Part shown: in pieces, positions 26,674 through 37,575 of the stretch | How the letters are laid out: each line of letters begins with the position of its first letter | Numbering within the stretch: the first letter of the stretch is position 1 | Assembly (NCBI RefSeq): GCF_016908565.1 | Contig: NZ_JAFBED010000002.1 | Span: forward strand, 607,587-671,586 | DNA from: Sutcliffiella tianshenii | GTDB taxonomy: Bacteria > Bacillota > Bacilli > Bacillales > Bacillaceae_I | Length of the DNA stretch: 64,000 nt | Direction of reading: 5' to 3' | Translations under genes and position numbers: made by a program | Notes under the pieces: generated by a model | The model's input: the letters and a program-made list of their open reading frames with translations, nothing else | Database searches by the model: none | What the model was told of the DNA's origin: nothing

Positions 26674-27210
26674 CTATAATTTTCTCAATCGCTCGGTAAG
26701 GCTCTGAAAGGCAGTTTCATCCCCTCGATCAAGCGCATCGTCTATTAAAGTCAGCAGTTTTTCTTTTTGAAAGGTGGTGATGCATTCCTGAAGAAATTGC
26801 TCTGCCACTATACGGTCTTTCTCATTTGAATTGGACGATTTGGGCATATAAGGATTTTCCTCCAGCACTGCTGCGTACTGGGGTGAGTGATAGACAGAGC
26901 GGAAATTCAGTTGGATATAGATGTCCTCTTCCCTGTTCAGGCGGATGTCATGAAACGATTTTTCGGCGTCGGTTGTCATGACATTTTCCTTATAGAACCT
27001 AAATGGCACTTCTTCTACACAATGAGTCGACATGATGATACCACGAGGACAATACTGCGCTTGCTCGACAAAGTGAACTTTTTTCATCAGCTGATCATGA
27101 CTCATCAAATAATTAAGGATCCAAACACATTCTCGTCTTTTTAACTGATAGTTACCTAAGAACCACCTTATAAAGTCCTTCTTCTCGTTGACAGATACAG
27201 GGGTAGCCAC
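26674..27210 (-). CDS. ypiB: YpiB, UPF0302 family protein
   Basis: Member of the UPF0302/YpiB family: [31 protein letters not shown] is the family's N-terminal signature. The C-terminal helical segment ([24 protein letters not shown]) fits the IDEAL-type end, which binds partner proteins in some family members. I start at GTG 27210 (178 aa), 10 bases after AGGAGGG; the frame is open to 27243 without a site. Follows ypiA. Molecular role unknown. Confidence 0.87.
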   Translation of the reverse strand: MATPVSVNEKKDFIRWFLGNYQLKRRECVWILNYLMSHDQLMKKVHFVEQAQYCPRGIIMSTHCVEEVPFRFYKENVMTTDAEKSFHDIRLNREEDIYIQLNFRSVYHSPQYAAVLEENPYMPKSSNSNEKDRIVAEQFLQECITTFQKEKLLTLIDDALDRGDETAFQSLTERLRKL

Positions 27211-27242
27211 AACTATCGTCCCTCCTCTGCGTAGAATAATCA

Positions 27243-28502
27243 CTATTCTTCTAGATTTTTGTATACATCCAAAAGTTCCATATTGGTCGGGTCGTGTTGA
27301 ATCAACTTTTCAAATAAAGGCTTCGCTTCTTCTCTTTTCCCTTCCTCAAGCAAAAAGAATCCGTAGTCATAAAGGAAGTCGGGGTCATCTTTAAAAGAAG
27401 TATATGCTTGACGGTAATGGTTTAATGCATCAGAATAATTTTCTAATTTCTGATGTGCCACCGCTAGATCCCAATCAAATTGAGGATCCGTTTCACCAAA
27501 CCTGATCAATTCCTGGAGGCAATCGATGACATCTTCGTATTCCTCCTCTTGGATGTAGATTTTCGTCAAGGTAATCGCGGCTTCCAAATAACCCGGGTCG
27601 ATCGCGATTGCATCCCTTAATAATCGGATCGCTTCGGTACTATTATTCTGCTTCAATGCCACCTTGGCGGCATACACCTGCAATTCTTTATTATATTCAT
27701 TGACCGCAAGACCCTCATTGGCCACACGCAGGCTGTCTTCAAGGAGACCCTCCTGCTCATAAGCTTTTGCGAGATACAAGTAAAGAGAGGAATATTCATA
27801 ATCCAATTGTTTTACCTGATTTAACTTTTCGACAGCCGTCTTGGAGAATCCTGCATGAAGGGCGGTAAATCCGTATTGAAATAAAACATCAATTTTCAAC
27901 TCTTTTTTCAGCGCTTCGTCGAAATATGGCATCGCCTCTTCGAATTGCCCTGTCGCGCTATAGCATTCCGCCAATCTTTCCTCAAGGTCGAAATCGATAT
28001 CTCCCTTAAATGGAAGGACAGCTTCGTAATGGGGAATCGCTTTCTTATAATCACCTTGGGACAGATTGATTTCTGCCAGTGCCAGATCAATAATCGGTTC
28101 CTTCGGTGCAAGCCTCTTTGCTTGTATTAGCTTGTTTTCACTCACTTCAAACAATCCTTGTGCCTGATACAGGTCAGCCAAGAGCAATAATGCCTGCAGG
28201 TAAGCATCTTCTTCTTCATTGACGTTTTCAAGGAGGGCCATTGCCTCATCCTCTTCATCAAGGTCGATATGCACCTCCGCCAAGGAAAGGATCAAATCGG
28301 TTTCATTGGGATGATGGTATAATAGTCCATTCAAAAGCTCTTTTGCCTCTTCAAGCATTCCGAGCTGCTGGTAGATCTGGGCTGTGTGGAACAAATCATC
28401 TTCATTGAAGGTGGACTGATTATCTCGCAGCAGTGCGATCCCTTTTTCTACTTCCCCATTGTCTATAAGTGTTAATGCTTTTTCAATAACTTGATATGAC
28501 AA
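27243..28502 (-). CDS. ypiA: YpiA, tetratricopeptide repeat protein
   Basis: 419 residues made almost wholly of TPR-type helical pairs (for example [74 protein letters not shown]), about 11-12 units at ~34-residue spacing. It is very acidic. TPR arrays serve as protein-binding scaffolds; the partner is unknown. The start is TTG 28502 with GAAGGGAAG 7 bases upstream. Conserved next to ypiB. Confidence 0.9.
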   Translation of the reverse strand: MSYQVIEKALTLIDNGEVEKGIALLRDNQSTFNEDDLFHTAQIYQQLGMLEEAKELLNGLLYHHPNETDLILSLAEVHIDLDEEDEAMALLENVNEEEDAYLQALLLLADLYQAQGLFEVSENKLIQAKRLAPKEPIIDLALAEINLSQGDYKKAIPHYEAVLPFKGDIDFDLEERLAECYSATGQFEEAMPYFDEALKKELKIDVLFQYGFTALHAGFSKTAVEKLNQVKQLDYEYSSLYLYLAKAYEQEGLLEDSLRVANEGLAVNEYNKELQVYAAKVALKQNNSTEAIRLLRDAIAIDPGYLEAAITLTKIYIQEEEYEDVIDCLQELIRFGETDPQFDWDLAVAHQKLENYSDALNHYRQAYTSFKDDPDFLYDYGFFLLEEGKREEAKPLFEKLIQHDPTNMELLDVYKNLEE

Positions 28503-28552
28503 ACTACAACTTCCCTTCTAGTTGGAAAAGCGGTTTTGGTTAATTCTTGCAC

Positions 28553-29455
28553 TCATCTTCGCCCTTCCATAAAGTGTCCTGGTACCGTGACCGCGCATTC
28601 ATTTCCAAAGCCCGGGCGAAAGGAGATTGCCTCCCCGGCCTTCAGGATGATGCCGCGATGGACCGTAATTTCTGGAATATGACTATCATAATCCAGATCT
28701 TCTATTGTTTCAACGATTCGGTCCTCAGGGTATACAAATAAGTTATAGTTTAATTCGCCGCCTACTCTCAAATCCCCTTTTTTCGGATAAATCCCAAGCA
28801 TCATCAGCATTTCCTTCTTCAATGCTTTTCCGGCTTCCGGGCATTCTATAAGATGTGGCAATCTCTCTTCTTTCATGATAGCTTTCCAGGCTTTCTTGAT
28901 CTGTTTACTGGAATCCGCGGCTTTTCTAAGGCATGGTATAAAGGTGACAGGAAACTGATAGAGTGCCTCTTTTATCCATCCCCAGGCTACATTACCAAGA
29001 GAATTCCCATCATTTATTTCCAGGAAGACCGCCGGCAACCTATGCCGTTTACACATACGCACCAAGGAAGGGGTCAGCTTTTCGATAGGCACTCTGATAG
29101 CAAAATAATAATCAATGGGACTGTTAAAAAGATAGGATTTTGCCAGCTTCAGCTTTTGTTTGAATTCCTTTTCATGTTGGATGGTGAAAACCGACAGCAA
29201 GGTTGTACACCCCCGACTCAAATAGTGGTCGATGATATGGTTTTTGAAATCGTGAAAAGCCATTGCTGGAAGTTCGTCGACAATCATTACATGTCCAGGT
29301 GTCATCACATAGGAGGAGAAGTTCATTCTCATCAATTTAGTGGAAAGGATGGTATCTTTAATTAATTGAATGCTATCGTCCTTAACAAGCATGGAGGCGG
29401 TAATAAAGGAGGAATCACTTTTTACAATGTTTGCCTGATCAATAATATACTCCAT
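28553..29455 (-). CDS. Amidohydrolase-like protein without metal ligands, unknown function
   Basis: A 300-residue protein I do not recognise by name. Two segments recall dihydroorotase/dihydropyrimidinase-type amidohydrolases: MTPGHVMIVDELPA (52-64), where PGxIDxHxH is expected, followed by LSRGCTTLLSVF (79-90); and GIYPKKGDLRVGGELNYNLF (221-240), which matches the GLYPxKGxIxVGxDAD segment. The metal-binding HxH, Lys, His and Asp are not seen where expected, so it is probably not an active hydrolase of that type. ATG 29455 has AGGGTGATG upstream. It lies between aroA (behind a terminator) and ypiA, 50 bases before ypiA. Confidence 0.6.
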   Translation of the reverse strand: MEYIIDQANIVKSDSSFITASMLVKDDSIQLIKDTILSTKLMRMNFSSYVMTPGHVMIVDELPAMAFHDFKNHIIDHYLSRGCTTLLSVFTIQHEKEFKQKLKLAKSYLFNSPIDYYFAIRVPIEKLTPSLVRMCKRHRLPAVFLEINDGNSLGNVAWGWIKEALYQFPVTFIPCLRKAADSSKQIKKAWKAIMKEERLPHLIECPEAGKALKKEMLMMLGIYPKKGDLRVGGELNYNLFVYPEDRIVETIEDLDYDSHIPEITVHRGIILKAGEAISFRPGFGNECAVTVPGHFMEGRR

Positions 29456-29524
29456 AGCATCACCCTAATTTTTTCGTCTTAAGACAAGCTATGAATGAAC
29501 GATTGGAAATATGAGTAATCGGAA

Positions 29525-29556
29525 TAAAAAAGGGAGCAGGGTAGACACCTTACTCC
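29525..29556 (-). terminator. Terminator at the end of the aromatic supraoperon
   Basis: Minus strand GGAGTAAGG...CCCTGCTCC (imperfect stem) followed by CTTTTTTATT, 13 bases past the aroA stop. Confidence 0.75.
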
Positions 29557-29568
29557 ACTTCTCCATAT

Positions 29569-30855
29569 CTACCCCTGCAATCGATTCAAATGTTCAAAAA
29601 AGCTTGGGTAAGATACATTGATCGCTTCTTCATTTTCTAGAACCGTCTCCCCATTCGCTATCAGGCTGGCAATGGCCCCCATCATGCCGATGCGGTGATC
29701 GCCATAACTGTCAAGAACAGCACCCTCAAGCTTGGTACCGCCATTGATGATCATGCCATCCTCTGTTGCTGTAATGTCCGCTCCCAGCTTTTTCAGTTCA
29801 TTTACGACCGTATCGATTCTGTTCGTTTCCTTCACCTTCAGTTCTTCTGCATCCTTTATTACCGTCGTGCCGGAAGCTTGAGTCGCCATAAGGGCAATAA
29901 TCGGGATTTCATCAATGAGCCGGGGAATGATATCACCTGATATTTCCACGCCTTTCAACTCTGAAGTCTCCACTGTTATGTCTGCATAAGGTTCCGGTCC
30001 ATCCTCTGTTACATTTGAATATGTCAGGGATGCCCCCATCGATTTCAAGACATCAAGTATCCCTGTTCTCGTAGGGTTCAGCCCCACTCTTCTCAAAGTT
30101 ATTCTGCTGCGTGGCACAATGGCTCCTGCTACAAGGAAAAATGCAGCCGAAGAAATATCACCCGGAACGACAATATGTAAATCTGATTTAAGCTCCTGCT
30201 TTCCATCGAGGCTTATCGTGTTTCCATCCACTTCAAGGTCGACACCAAACGCTTTCAGCATCCTTTCTGTGTGGTCCCTTGATTTGAATGGTTCCTCTAC
30301 CGTCGTTCTGCCATTCGCTTGAAGACCAGCCAAAAGGATCGCGGATTTCACCTGAGCGCTTGCTACAGGGGACACAAAATTAAGTCCCTTCAGATTTCCG
30401 CCCTGAATGGAAATGGGAGTGAAGTTGCCATCCTGGTTACCTTGGATGCTAGCTCCCATATCTCGAAGCGGTCCAGTCACCCGCTTCATCGGACGCTTTG
30501 CAATCGAGGCGTCCCCTATTAAAACTGTATGGATCGGAAGGCCAGAAAGGATTCCCATCATCAGCCTGGCTGTCGTCCCTGAGTTTCCAACGTCCAAAAC
30601 ATCGCTTGGCTCCTTCAAGCTATCCATGCCCTTCCCATATATCGTCACGGACGACACTTGTTGTTCGATTTCCACACCAAGCTTACGAAAACAGCTGATG
30701 GTACTGAGGCAATCTTCACCGGGCAGGAAATTCTCGACCGTCGTCTTCCCCTTTGCCAATGAACCAAACATGACAGAACGGTGCGAAATGGATTTATCCC
30801 CTGGAATATCAATGCTTCCGTTTAAACCGGAGGCAGTTCTGGTCAATTTCTTCAT
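29569..30855 (-). CDS. aroA: 3-phosphoshikimate 1-carboxyvinyltransferase (EPSP synthase)
   Basis: Sixth shikimate step: adds enolpyruvate to shikimate-3-phosphate (gene called aroE in B. subtilis). 428 residues with [37 protein letters not shown] and [10 protein letters not shown] (here [15 protein letters not shown]), the phosphate- and substrate-binding segments. [10 protein letters not shown] and [11 protein letters not shown] are also canonical. Terminal gene of the supraoperon, 24 bases after tyrA. It probably belongs to the glyphosate-tolerant-like class II, but this was not tested. Confidence 0.95.
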   Translation of the reverse strand: MKKLTRTASGLNGSIDIPGDKSISHRSVMFGSLAKGKTTVENFLPGEDCLSTISCFRKLGVEIEQQVSSVTIYGKGMDSLKEPSDVLDVGNSGTTARLMMGILSGLPIHTVLIGDASIAKRPMKRVTGPLRDMGASIQGNQDGNFTPISIQGGNLKGLNFVSPVASAQVKSAILLAGLQANGRTTVEEPFKSRDHTERMLKAFGVDLEVDGNTISLDGKQELKSDLHIVVPGDISSAAFFLVAGAIVPRSRITLRRVGLNPTRTGILDVLKSMGASLTYSNVTEDGPEPYADITVETSELKGVEISGDIIPRLIDEIPIIALMATQASGTTVIKDAEELKVKETNRIDTVVNELKKLGADITATEDGMIINGGTKLEGAVLDSYGDHRIGMMGAIASLIANGETVLENEEAINVSYPSFFEHLNRLQG

Positions 30856-30879
30856 GTAGCATACACTCCTTTTTCCGAT

Positions 30880-31998
30880 TTACACAATATAGGTCTCATA
30901 ATTCGTATATTGGCCAAGGCATTCAGTTGCACTTTGTCTATCCTCGTCAGTCTGGAAGCTTAGTCTCAGGACGCCATAGATTTCTTCCCTTGTCTCCATG
31001 ATACGGATGTTGGTGATACTGATCTGTTCTGTTGCAAGATAGCCTGTTATCTCTGAGATGACACCTGGATAATCCGGGACGTCCACATACAAGTCATAGA
31101 AGGATGGAATGGCCCCCTTCGCTTTTACAGGAAGACCATCCCGGAATTCCTTCGCCTTCTGGAAAAAATCGAACAGCTTTTCTTCATTGCCATCTTCCAA
31201 ATCCAGCTTTACAAGGTTCATCTGCTCTTGCCAGCTGTCGATGAGCTGAAGCAGGGTTTCTTTATTATGTATGAGTATATCCTTCCACATGGTCGGGTTG
31301 CTTGATGCGATACGGGTGATATCACGGAATCCACCTGCAGCCAATCGGGACACAAATGGACTCTTTTGCTGAAGGTCCTCCGCCTGGTGAACCAGACCTG
31401 CGGCCACGATATGAGGGAAATGACTGACAACCCCGGCGACTAGATCATGCTCTCCTGCGCTCATTGTCACAAAATTGGCCTTCGTCCCCTTAAGCCAATC
31501 TTTTAAGGTTTCCACCTGCTTTGCATCTCTTTCAAGATCTGTCGGTGTCAGCACATAAAAAGCATTTTCAAAAAGGTGGGCCTTTGCAGCGATGATTCCA
31601 CTTTTATGAGAACCCGCCATGGGGTGTCCACCTATAAATGTAACATTTTTTTGTGGAAAAAGTGCAGCTCCGGCCTCCACGATCCTCTCTTTTGTACTGC
31701 CTACATCGGAGATCAAAACCTGTTTCCTGAAATCCAGGGTGCTTAATTTCTCGAGCACTTTGCTTGCCTGCATGACAGGGACTGAAATCAAAATAAAATC
31801 GGCCTCCAATGCAGCCTCTTCATAGAATTCACAACAGTCATCCACTACCTTCAATGATTTAGCAAGCTTTGCCTGCTGTTCATTCAGGTCATATCCGATC
31901 ACTGTGGCCTGTTGGTGTTCCTTTTTTAATGCAAGTGCAATGGAACCGCCAATCAGTCCCAGTCCGATAATCAATACATTACCTTCCATTTCCTTCAC
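30880..31998 (-). CDS. tyrA: Prephenate dehydrogenase with C-terminal ACT domain
   Basis: Oxidises prephenate to 4-hydroxyphenylpyruvate on the way to tyrosine. 372 residues: NAD-binding VLIIGLGLIGGSIALAL, catalytic region GGHPMAGSHKSGI with the prephenate His, helical domain, and a C-terminal ACT domain (YVDVPDYPGVISEITGYLATEQISITNIRIMETRE) that would sense an amino acid. GTG 31998 gives an N-terminus of the same length as B. subtilis; ATG 31989 is possible. It lies 47 bases after hisC, with a hairpin between. Confidence 0.94.
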   Translation of the reverse strand: MKEMEGNVLIIGLGLIGGSIALALKKEHQQATVIGYDLNEQQAKLAKSLKVVDDCCEFYEEAALEADFILISVPVMQASKVLEKLSTLDFRKQVLISDVGSTKERIVEAGAALFPQKNVTFIGGHPMAGSHKSGIIAAKAHLFENAFYVLTPTDLERDAKQVETLKDWLKGTKANFVTMSAGEHDLVAGVVSHFPHIVAAGLVHQAEDLQQKSPFVSRLAAGGFRDITRIASSNPTMWKDILIHNKETLLQLIDSWQEQMNLVKLDLEDGNEEKLFDFFQKAKEFRDGLPVKAKGAIPSFYDLYVDVPDYPGVISEITGYLATEQISITNIRIMETREEIYGVLRLSFQTDEDRQSATECLGQYTNYETYIV

Positions 31999-32021
31999 CG
32001 CCTGATGCCTTAATATATGAG

Positions 32022-32047
32022 AATAGAGAGGAAGGTTCCTCTCTATT
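32022..32047 (-). other. Intercistronic hairpin between hisC and tyrA
   Basis: A perfect 10-bp stem, AATAGAGAGG (minus strand, 32038-32047) with CCTCTCTATT (32022-32031), overlaps the hisC stop codon. No T-run follows, so it is more likely an mRNA-stability or processing element than a terminator. Confidence 0.6.
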
Positions 32048-33140
32048 AGATGGCTTGCTTCATTTTATATTCTTTTAAATGCGAGATGATTTCCCTGTTC
32101 TGCTCCTCTGTTCCGATCGTGATGCGCAAACAGCCCGGATAGCCCAATGCATTTCCAGACCGGACAATATAGCCCTTTGTGAGCAGATAATGGAAAAGCA
32201 CATCCGAATCCGCTTCAAAATCAATCAGAATGAAGTTTCCTTCAGAGGGATAGTATGCTAGCCTCATTTCCCTGCAGAAAGAATAGAACTGTTCCAAGCC
32301 CTGTTTATTTTTTTCTACACAATCTTTGATGAATGACTGATCCTGTATTCCGGCAGTGGCAGCAACCTGTGCAAGGGAGTTCGTGTTAAATGGTTCCCTT
32401 GCCGGCTCGAGCTGTCTGATGAGCTCTTTATTTGCCACTCCATATCCGATCCTGAAACTCGCGAGTCCATATGCCTTGGAAAATGTCCTTGTCACCAGCA
32501 GATTCTGATACTCTTTCAAAAGATTCAACGTTTCAGGGTAGTCCTCTGCCGTCACATATTCCTTATAGGCTTCATCGACCACAATCAGGCAGGACTTTGG
32601 CACTCTTTGAATAAAAGTTAGCAAGCTTTCTTCATTAATATAAGTACCTGTTGGATTGTTGGGGCTGCAAAGCCATACAATGGCCGTATTTTCATCAATC
32701 TGCTTCAGCATTTCTTCTAGTTGGTGATGGCCATCCTTGATGACTACTTCCCTGACTTCCGCACCCTCAATGACGGCATTATGCTTATACTGGGGAAAGG
32801 TCGGTGTCGCCATCACGGTGTTCTTTCCACTGTGCAAAAGGGCTCGGCAAATGATTTGGATGACTTCATCCGAGCCATTTCCGAAGATCAACTCTTCCTC
32901 TGCGACCGACAGATGTGCCGCAAGCGTTTCTCTCAATTGGCGGGCATAGCCGTCCGGATAGGTGGCTGCTTTGCCTAACTGATCCATTATCGCTTCCTTT
33001 ACATTTGTCGAACAGCCGAAGGGGTTCTCATTTGATGCAAGCTTCACTATTTTGTCCAGTCCCAATTCCCTTTTCACTTCATCCATCGGCTTTCCTGGCT
33101 GATAAGGGGTCAAAGATAGTAGTTGTTTTTTTATGTCCAT
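32046..33140 (-). CDS. hisC: Histidinol-phosphate / aromatic aminotransferase
   Basis: PLP enzyme that in B. subtilis serves both histidine synthesis and transamination of the phenylalanine/tyrosine keto acids, which explains its place among trp and tyr genes. 364 residues from ATG 33140. [28 protein letters not shown] and the PLP-lysine [17 protein letters not shown] are intact. The open frame reaches TTG 33149, but AAGGTGAT would then overlap the start. The trpA stop is 9 bases upstream. Confidence 0.95.
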   Translation of the reverse strand: MDIKKQLLSLTPYQPGKPMDEVKRELGLDKIVKLASNENPFGCSTNVKEAIMDQLGKAATYPDGYARQLRETLAAHLSVAEEELIFGNGSDEVIQIICRALLHSGKNTVMATPTFPQYKHNAVIEGAEVREVVIKDGHHQLEEMLKQIDENTAIVWLCSPNNPTGTYINEESLLTFIQRVPKSCLIVVDEAYKEYVTAEDYPETLNLLKEYQNLLVTRTFSKAYGLASFRIGYGVANKELIRQLEPAREPFNTNSLAQVAATAGIQDQSFIKDCVEKNKQGLEQFYSFCREMRLAYYPSEGNFILIDFEADSDVLFHYLLTKGYIVRSGNALGYPGCLRITIGTEEQNREIISHLKEYKMKQAI

Positions 33141-33149
33141 CACTAACAA

Positions 33150-33959
33150 TCACCTTTCTGCTAAAAGCGGAGAAATAAGTTCATTTATTTGCTGTTTTAG
33201 TTCATCTAGTGTTTTTTCTTCATCAATTTTAAAATCTGCTTCAAGGTTTTCTATCATCTGAATCAAGGCGCTTCCGACAACAAAGCCGTCGCAGTGGTCC
33301 TTCAAGGCCTCGATCTGCTTGCTGCTTGAAATTCCGAATCCTACTGCAGCGGGAACGGCACTCAGCTCTCTTACCTCTTCCAAAAAGGAATGGAGCCTCT
33401 CGGAAAAACCATTCCTGACACCAGTAACCCCAAGCGAAGAAATACAGTAGAGAAAGCCTTCTGCAGCCTTCGATATGGCTTCTACCCTCTTCTTGGAGGT
33501 TGGTGCCACCAAGCTGATGAAAGTAAGCCCATTATCCTTGCATGATTGTCTGATAGCCACACTTTCTTCAAATGGGATGTCTGGTATGAGCAGGCCGTCT
33601 ATCTGATTTTCCTTCGCTAAAGCGAAAAAGGATTCTTCCCCTAATTGTAACACAGGATTATAGTACGTAAAGAGGATAATCGGTATTTTCAGTCCTCTCT
33701 TTCTCATTTCCCCAGCCAATCCCATCGCCTTCCTGATGGTCATTTTTTGCTCAAGCGCACGCTTGGACGCACGCTGTATGACAGGTCCGTCCGCCAAAGG
33801 ATCGGAATATGGTACACCGAGCTCCAGTACAGAAGCACCGGCTTCTTCAAGTAACAATGCCAGCTTGATTGTCAGCTCAGGGGTTGGATCCCCTGCCATG
33901 ATGAACGGAATAAATAGTTTCTCATGCTTTGGCAGACGCTCCTTATACATTGTGGTCAT
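33150..33959 (-). CDS. trpA: Tryptophan synthase alpha chain
   Basis: Cleaves indole-3-glycerol phosphate to indole, which is channelled to TrpB. 269 residues; TIM barrel with [32 protein letters not shown] (catalytic Asp, and a Glu nearby) and GFGISS / FVVGSALI phosphate-binding loops. ATG 33959 lies inside the last codons of trpB (17-base overlap), with GGAGGG 8 bases ahead, so the alpha and beta subunits are translationally coupled. Confidence 0.96.
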   Translation of the reverse strand: MTTMYKERLPKHEKLFIPFIMAGDPTPELTIKLALLLEEAGASVLELGVPYSDPLADGPVIQRASKRALEQKMTIRKAMGLAGEMRKRGLKIPIILFTYYNPVLQLGEESFFALAKENQIDGLLIPDIPFEESVAIRQSCKDNGLTFISLVAPTSKKRVEAISKAAEGFLYCISSLGVTGVRNGFSERLHSFLEEVRELSAVPAAVGFGISSSKQIEALKDHCDGFVVGSALIQMIENLEADFKIDEEKTLDELKQQINELISPLLAER

Positions 33960-35166
33960 GATTTTCGCCCTCCATTCGCTTCATCAGTGTTCCTACATCC
34001 TTATCCCCTCTGCCGGATAAACACACAAGGATCGTTTCACCCACAGACATTTTTTCTGCCTCTTCAAAAGCGATGGCAAGCGCATGTGCTGATTCGATCG
34101 CTGGAATGATGCCCTCTTCCTTGGCCAAAAGATCAAGGGCCAGCAATGCCTCATCATCTGTCACACTTTTGTATTCTACCTGCTTTGTTTCTTTAAGATA
34201 CGCATGCTCGGGACCGATACCCGGATAATCCAAACCGGCGGAAATGGAGTACGGTTCTGTGATTTGGCCATTTTCATCCTGAAGCAGATAGGTTAGTGAT
34301 CCATGGATGACTCCTTTAGTTCCTTTTGAAAGCGTTGCTGCATGCAGCGGTGTATCAATCCCCATACCTGCCGCCTCCACTCCGATGAGCTTGACATCAT
34401 CCTCCATGAATGGCGCAAACATGCCGATCGCATTGGAGCCTCCCCCTACACAAGCAATCACTTTATCCGGCAGGCACCCTTCCCTTTCAATAAACTGGCG
34501 TCTTGCTTCTTCCCCAATCACTTTCTGGAACTCCCTCACCATATATGGGTAGGGATGAGGGCCGACAACAGACCCGATCATGTAAAAATGGTCCTCACAA
34601 TGCTGCACCCAGTAACGAATAGCTTCATTGGTCGCATCTTTCAGGGTCCGGTTTCCACTTGTAGCCGGAATCACCTCGGCACCAAGCAGTTTCATCCGGA
34701 ACACATTGAGCGATTGCCGCTTAATGTCTTCCTCTCCCATGAAAACCTTGCACTCCAACCCGAACTTTGCCGCCACGGTCGCGGCTGCCACCCCATGTTG
34801 GCCCGCTCCCGTCTCTGCGATGATTTTTTTCTTCCCTAAGCGTTTTGCCAGGAGTGCCTGACCGATTGCATTATTGATTTTATGGGCACCAGTATGATTC
34901 AGGTCTTCCCTTTTCAAATAGATTTTTGCTCCGCCGAGTCTATCGCTAAGGTTCCCTGCTAGAGTCAGCGTGGTCGGCCTGCCTGAGTATTCCTTTAAGT
35001 AATAATGATACTCTTGCAGGAATCTCTCATCTTGGAGCGCCTCCTGCAACCCGCTTTCCAATTCCTCAAGGGGAACCATCAAGGTCTCAGGTACATATTT
35101 GCCTCCGAATTCTCCAAATCTTCCGAAGCTGTCCGGGGTACTTGTTCTAGTTTCTGATTGTGCCAT
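33943..35166 (-). CDS. trpB: Tryptophan synthase beta chain
   Basis: Condenses indole with serine to tryptophan. 407 residues; PLP-lysine in [31 protein letters not shown], and the phosphate loop [21 protein letters not shown] marks it as the TrpB1 type that pairs with TrpA. ATG 35166 overlaps the end of trpF by 20 bases and has AAGGGTG upstream. Confidence 0.97.
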   Translation of the reverse strand: MAQSETRTSTPDSFGRFGEFGGKYVPETLMVPLEELESGLQEALQDERFLQEYHYYLKEYSGRPTTLTLAGNLSDRLGGAKIYLKREDLNHTGAHKINNAIGQALLAKRLGKKKIIAETGAGQHGVAAATVAAKFGLECKVFMGEEDIKRQSLNVFRMKLLGAEVIPATSGNRTLKDATNEAIRYWVQHCEDHFYMIGSVVGPHPYPYMVREFQKVIGEEARRQFIEREGCLPDKVIACVGGGSNAIGMFAPFMEDDVKLIGVEAAGMGIDTPLHAATLSKGTKGVIHGSLTYLLQDENGQITEPYSISAGLDYPGIGPEHAYLKETKQVEYKSVTDDEALLALDLLAKEEGIIPAIESAHALAIAFEEAEKMSVGETILVCLSGRGDKDVGTLMKRMEGENHDHNV

Positions 35167-35803
35167 ACTTTTTCACCCTTTTCTCGATTGCTTGAATTTT
35201 TTTACTGTCTTTTATAAAATTGCGTTCTATTCCGCTTGATATGTCTATTCCATCAGGATGATAGCTTAATAGTTCAGGCAGATTACCTTCATTTATACCT
35301 CCTGCAATAAAACACCTTTTATTTAACGATTTCGCCATATTTATATAATCGGGAAGGAAACTCCAGTCGAAGCATTTCCCTGTCCCTCCATACTGAGTTC
35401 CCACTTTTTTATCTATCACAAAGCCATCGACAAACTCCTGATAGACTTCAAGATTTCGAAGGCTTCCTTCATTTTCATGATGGATGGCCTTCCAGATCCC
35501 CACATTTGCTTTGGAGACTAGGGATTGAATGTATTGCGGGTTTTCATTTCCATGCAATTGAACTACGTCCAGTCCAACCTTATCCACCGCATACAGAATT
35601 TCTTCCAAGGATTGATTGACAAAAACACCTACTAAACTTTTGGAAGATGTACATTTTCCAATCCAGGATGATACCTCTTCAACCCTTACCTGCCTTTTGC
35701 TTTTGGCAAACACAAAGCCCAGATAATCAGCTTCTGACCTGTTGGTAACCTGATAATCCTGCAGCGTTTTATTGCCGCAATATTTAATCAGTACATTAGG
35801 CAT
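35147..35803 (-). CDS. trpF: Phosphoribosylanthranilate isomerase
   Basis: Amadori rearrangement of PRA to CdRP. 218 residues from ATG 35803; the open frame extends to 35833 without support. IKYCGNKT (catalytic Cys), [42 protein letters not shown] (catalytic Asp) and [10 protein letters not shown] match the family. NKT replaces the usual GxR/T-type residues after the Cys, a mild variation. Overlaps trpC by 8 bases. Lower in G+C than its neighbours. Confidence 0.93.
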   Translation of the reverse strand: MPNVLIKYCGNKTLQDYQVTNRSEADYLGFVFAKSKRQVRVEEVSSWIGKCTSSKSLVGVFVNQSLEEILYAVDKVGLDVVQLHGNENPQYIQSLVSKANVGIWKAIHHENEGSLRNLEVYQEFVDGFVIDKKVGTQYGGTGKCFDWSFLPDYINMAKSLNKRCFIAGGINEGNLPELLSYHPDGIDISSGIERNFIKDSKKIQAIEKRVKKYGTIRN

Positions 35804-36560
35804 GCTCCAGTTCCCCGAATAAACGTCTGACACCGATGCTAGGGGAGATATCCTTCATGAATGCCTCGCCTACAAGTACTGCTTTCGCACCGTAACTGCT
35901 GACCATTGTTAAATCCTCATGGGTCAGGATGCCGCTTTCGCTGACCAATAGCGTGGAGCTGGGAATATAGCTTGCCAGCTTCCTTGTCGACTCTATATCT
36001 GTTTCAAAAGTTTTCAGGTTCCGGTTGTTCACGCCTATGATTGCAGGTGTGAAGGTTTGAAGAAGCTGCGATAATCGTTCCAGGGAATGTACCTCCACCA
36101 GTACATCCAGTCCTGATTCGACGGCTTCTTGATAAAGTTGAAATAGCTTTTCATCTGTCAGGATCTCCGCTATCAAAAGGATGGCATCCGCTCCGATCCT
36201 GGCGCTCTCCTGCACCTGAAGCGAATCAATGATGAAGTCCTTTCGCAGAACCGGCAGATTTGTCGTTTCTTTCACCATCATCAGATCGTGCTTCGATCCT
36301 TTGAAATATTGCTGATCGGTCAGGACCGAAATAGCATCCACCCCGACCTTTTCATAATGGGCTCCAATATCTATCGGGGCAAAGCTCTCCTTTAATATTC
36401 CTTTTGATGGTGAAGCCTTTTTCATTTCCGCAATCAAGCCGACCGTGCGATTGGGGTTTTGGAGAGCCTCATAAAAAGAATGCTTTCTTACCAATACTTT
36501 TGGAGGAAGAGTCAGTGCACTTACCTCTTTTCTTTTCGTCTCCACAATTTTAGTTAACAT
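35796..36560 (-). CDS. trpC: Indole-3-glycerol phosphate synthase
   Basis: Closes the indole ring of CdRP. 254 residues; TIM barrel with IAEMKKASPSKGI (catalytic Glu, Lys), ISVLTDQQYFKGS, VLRKDFIIDSLQV, GVNNRNLKTFETD and LVSESGI. ATG 36560 is favoured, 9 bases after AAGGGG; the overlapping GTG at 36566 is too close to it. Overlaps the trpD stop by 11 bases. Confidence 0.96.
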   Translation of the reverse strand: MLTKIVETKRKEVSALTLPPKVLVRKHSFYEALQNPNRTVGLIAEMKKASPSKGILKESFAPIDIGAHYEKVGVDAISVLTDQQYFKGSKHDLMMVKETTNLPVLRKDFIIDSLQVQESARIGADAILLIAEILTDEKLFQLYQEAVESGLDVLVEVHSLERLSQLLQTFTPAIIGVNNRNLKTFETDIESTRKLASYIPSSTLLVSESGILTHEDLTMVSSYGAKAVLVGEAFMKDISPSIGVRRLFGELEHA

Positions 36561-37575
36561 GTTCACTTACCCCTTCCTTTTGCAGGTCCAAAAGCATTTG
36601 ATAGGCAGTTTTTGACTCAATGAGATGTACGGCATGATGTACACCATCCTCCAAGGATTCACAGATACCTGATACATAAAGGGCCGCACCTGCGTTCAAT
36701 GCCACAATATCCTTCGCACTATCAGAAGCTTTGTTTTGGAAAATCTGTCTGATCAGCTGTGCACTTTGCAGGCTGGTCGTCACTTGTATATCCTTCAGTT
36801 CTCCTCTTTTCATCCCAAAATCCTCAGGAGCGATCGTATAGGAAGAAATATTGCCGTCCTTGACTTCCACCACTTTCGTTTGACCTGTAATGGTGATTTC
36901 ATCCAGACCATCACTTCCTGCGACAATCAAAACATGCTTTGATCCTAAATGATTCAATACCTCTGCCATCTTTTGTGCATACTCACTGGAAAATACCCCG
37001 ATCACCTGCTGCCTGCACCGTACTGGATTGGCTAAAGGACCAAGCAAATTGAAAATGGTGCGGAAGCCTATTTCCTTTCTTGGTGCAACTGCATGCTTCA
37101 TCGCTTCATGGTAGATAGGAGCAAAAAGAAAACTCATCCCTTTCATTTGCAAGGTATCCTTCGCTTCCTGCAGTGACTGATGAACAGGCAGTTGAAGCTG
37201 TTCCAGCACATCTGCACTGCCGCTCAGGGAAGAGACCGCCCTGTTACCATGCTTCGCCACTTTTGCCCCTCCGCTTGCTGCAACAATTGCAGAAGCAGTG
37301 CTGATATTAAAGGTGGAGGCGCCATCTCCTCCTGTCCCACATGTATCTATCAGATGAGGATGTTCATATGGAATCTCCTTCATATGCAGCCTCATTGCTT
37401 TGGTGAATCCGATCATCTCCTCGACCGTTTCCCCGCGAAAGCGGAGGATGGAGATGAAGCTTGCTATCTGACTGGATGTTGCCTCCCCCTTCATCATCAG
37501 ATCCATGGCTTTTTCTGCCTCGTTGACGGAAAGCTTCTGTCCATTGATAAGTGAGGAAAGGTAATGCTTAAACAT
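36550..37575 (-). CDS. trpD: Anthranilate phosphoribosyltransferase
   Basis: Adds phosphoribosyl to anthranilate. 341 residues; helical N-terminal domain, then the PRPP-binding GTGGDGASTFNISTASA, KHGNRAVSSLSGSADVLEQL and FLFAPIYHEAMKHAVAPRKEIGFRTIFNLLGPL. ATG 37575 overlaps trpE by 8 bases. As in B. subtilis, no trpG glutaminase gene is in this operon. Confidence 0.96.
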   Translation of the reverse strand: MFKHYLSSLINGQKLSVNEAEKAMDLMMKGEATSSQIASFISILRFRGETVEEMIGFTKAMRLHMKEIPYEHPHLIDTCGTGGDGASTFNISTASAIVAASGGAKVAKHGNRAVSSLSGSADVLEQLQLPVHQSLQEAKDTLQMKGMSFLFAPIYHEAMKHAVAPRKEIGFRTIFNLLGPLANPVRCRQQVIGVFSSEYAQKMAEVLNHLGSKHVLIVAGSDGLDEITITGQTKVVEVKDGNISSYTIAPEDFGMKRGELKDIQVTTSLQSAQLIRQIFQNKASDSAKDIVALNAGAALYVSGICESLEDGVHHAVHLIESKTAYQMLLDLQKEGVSEHVN

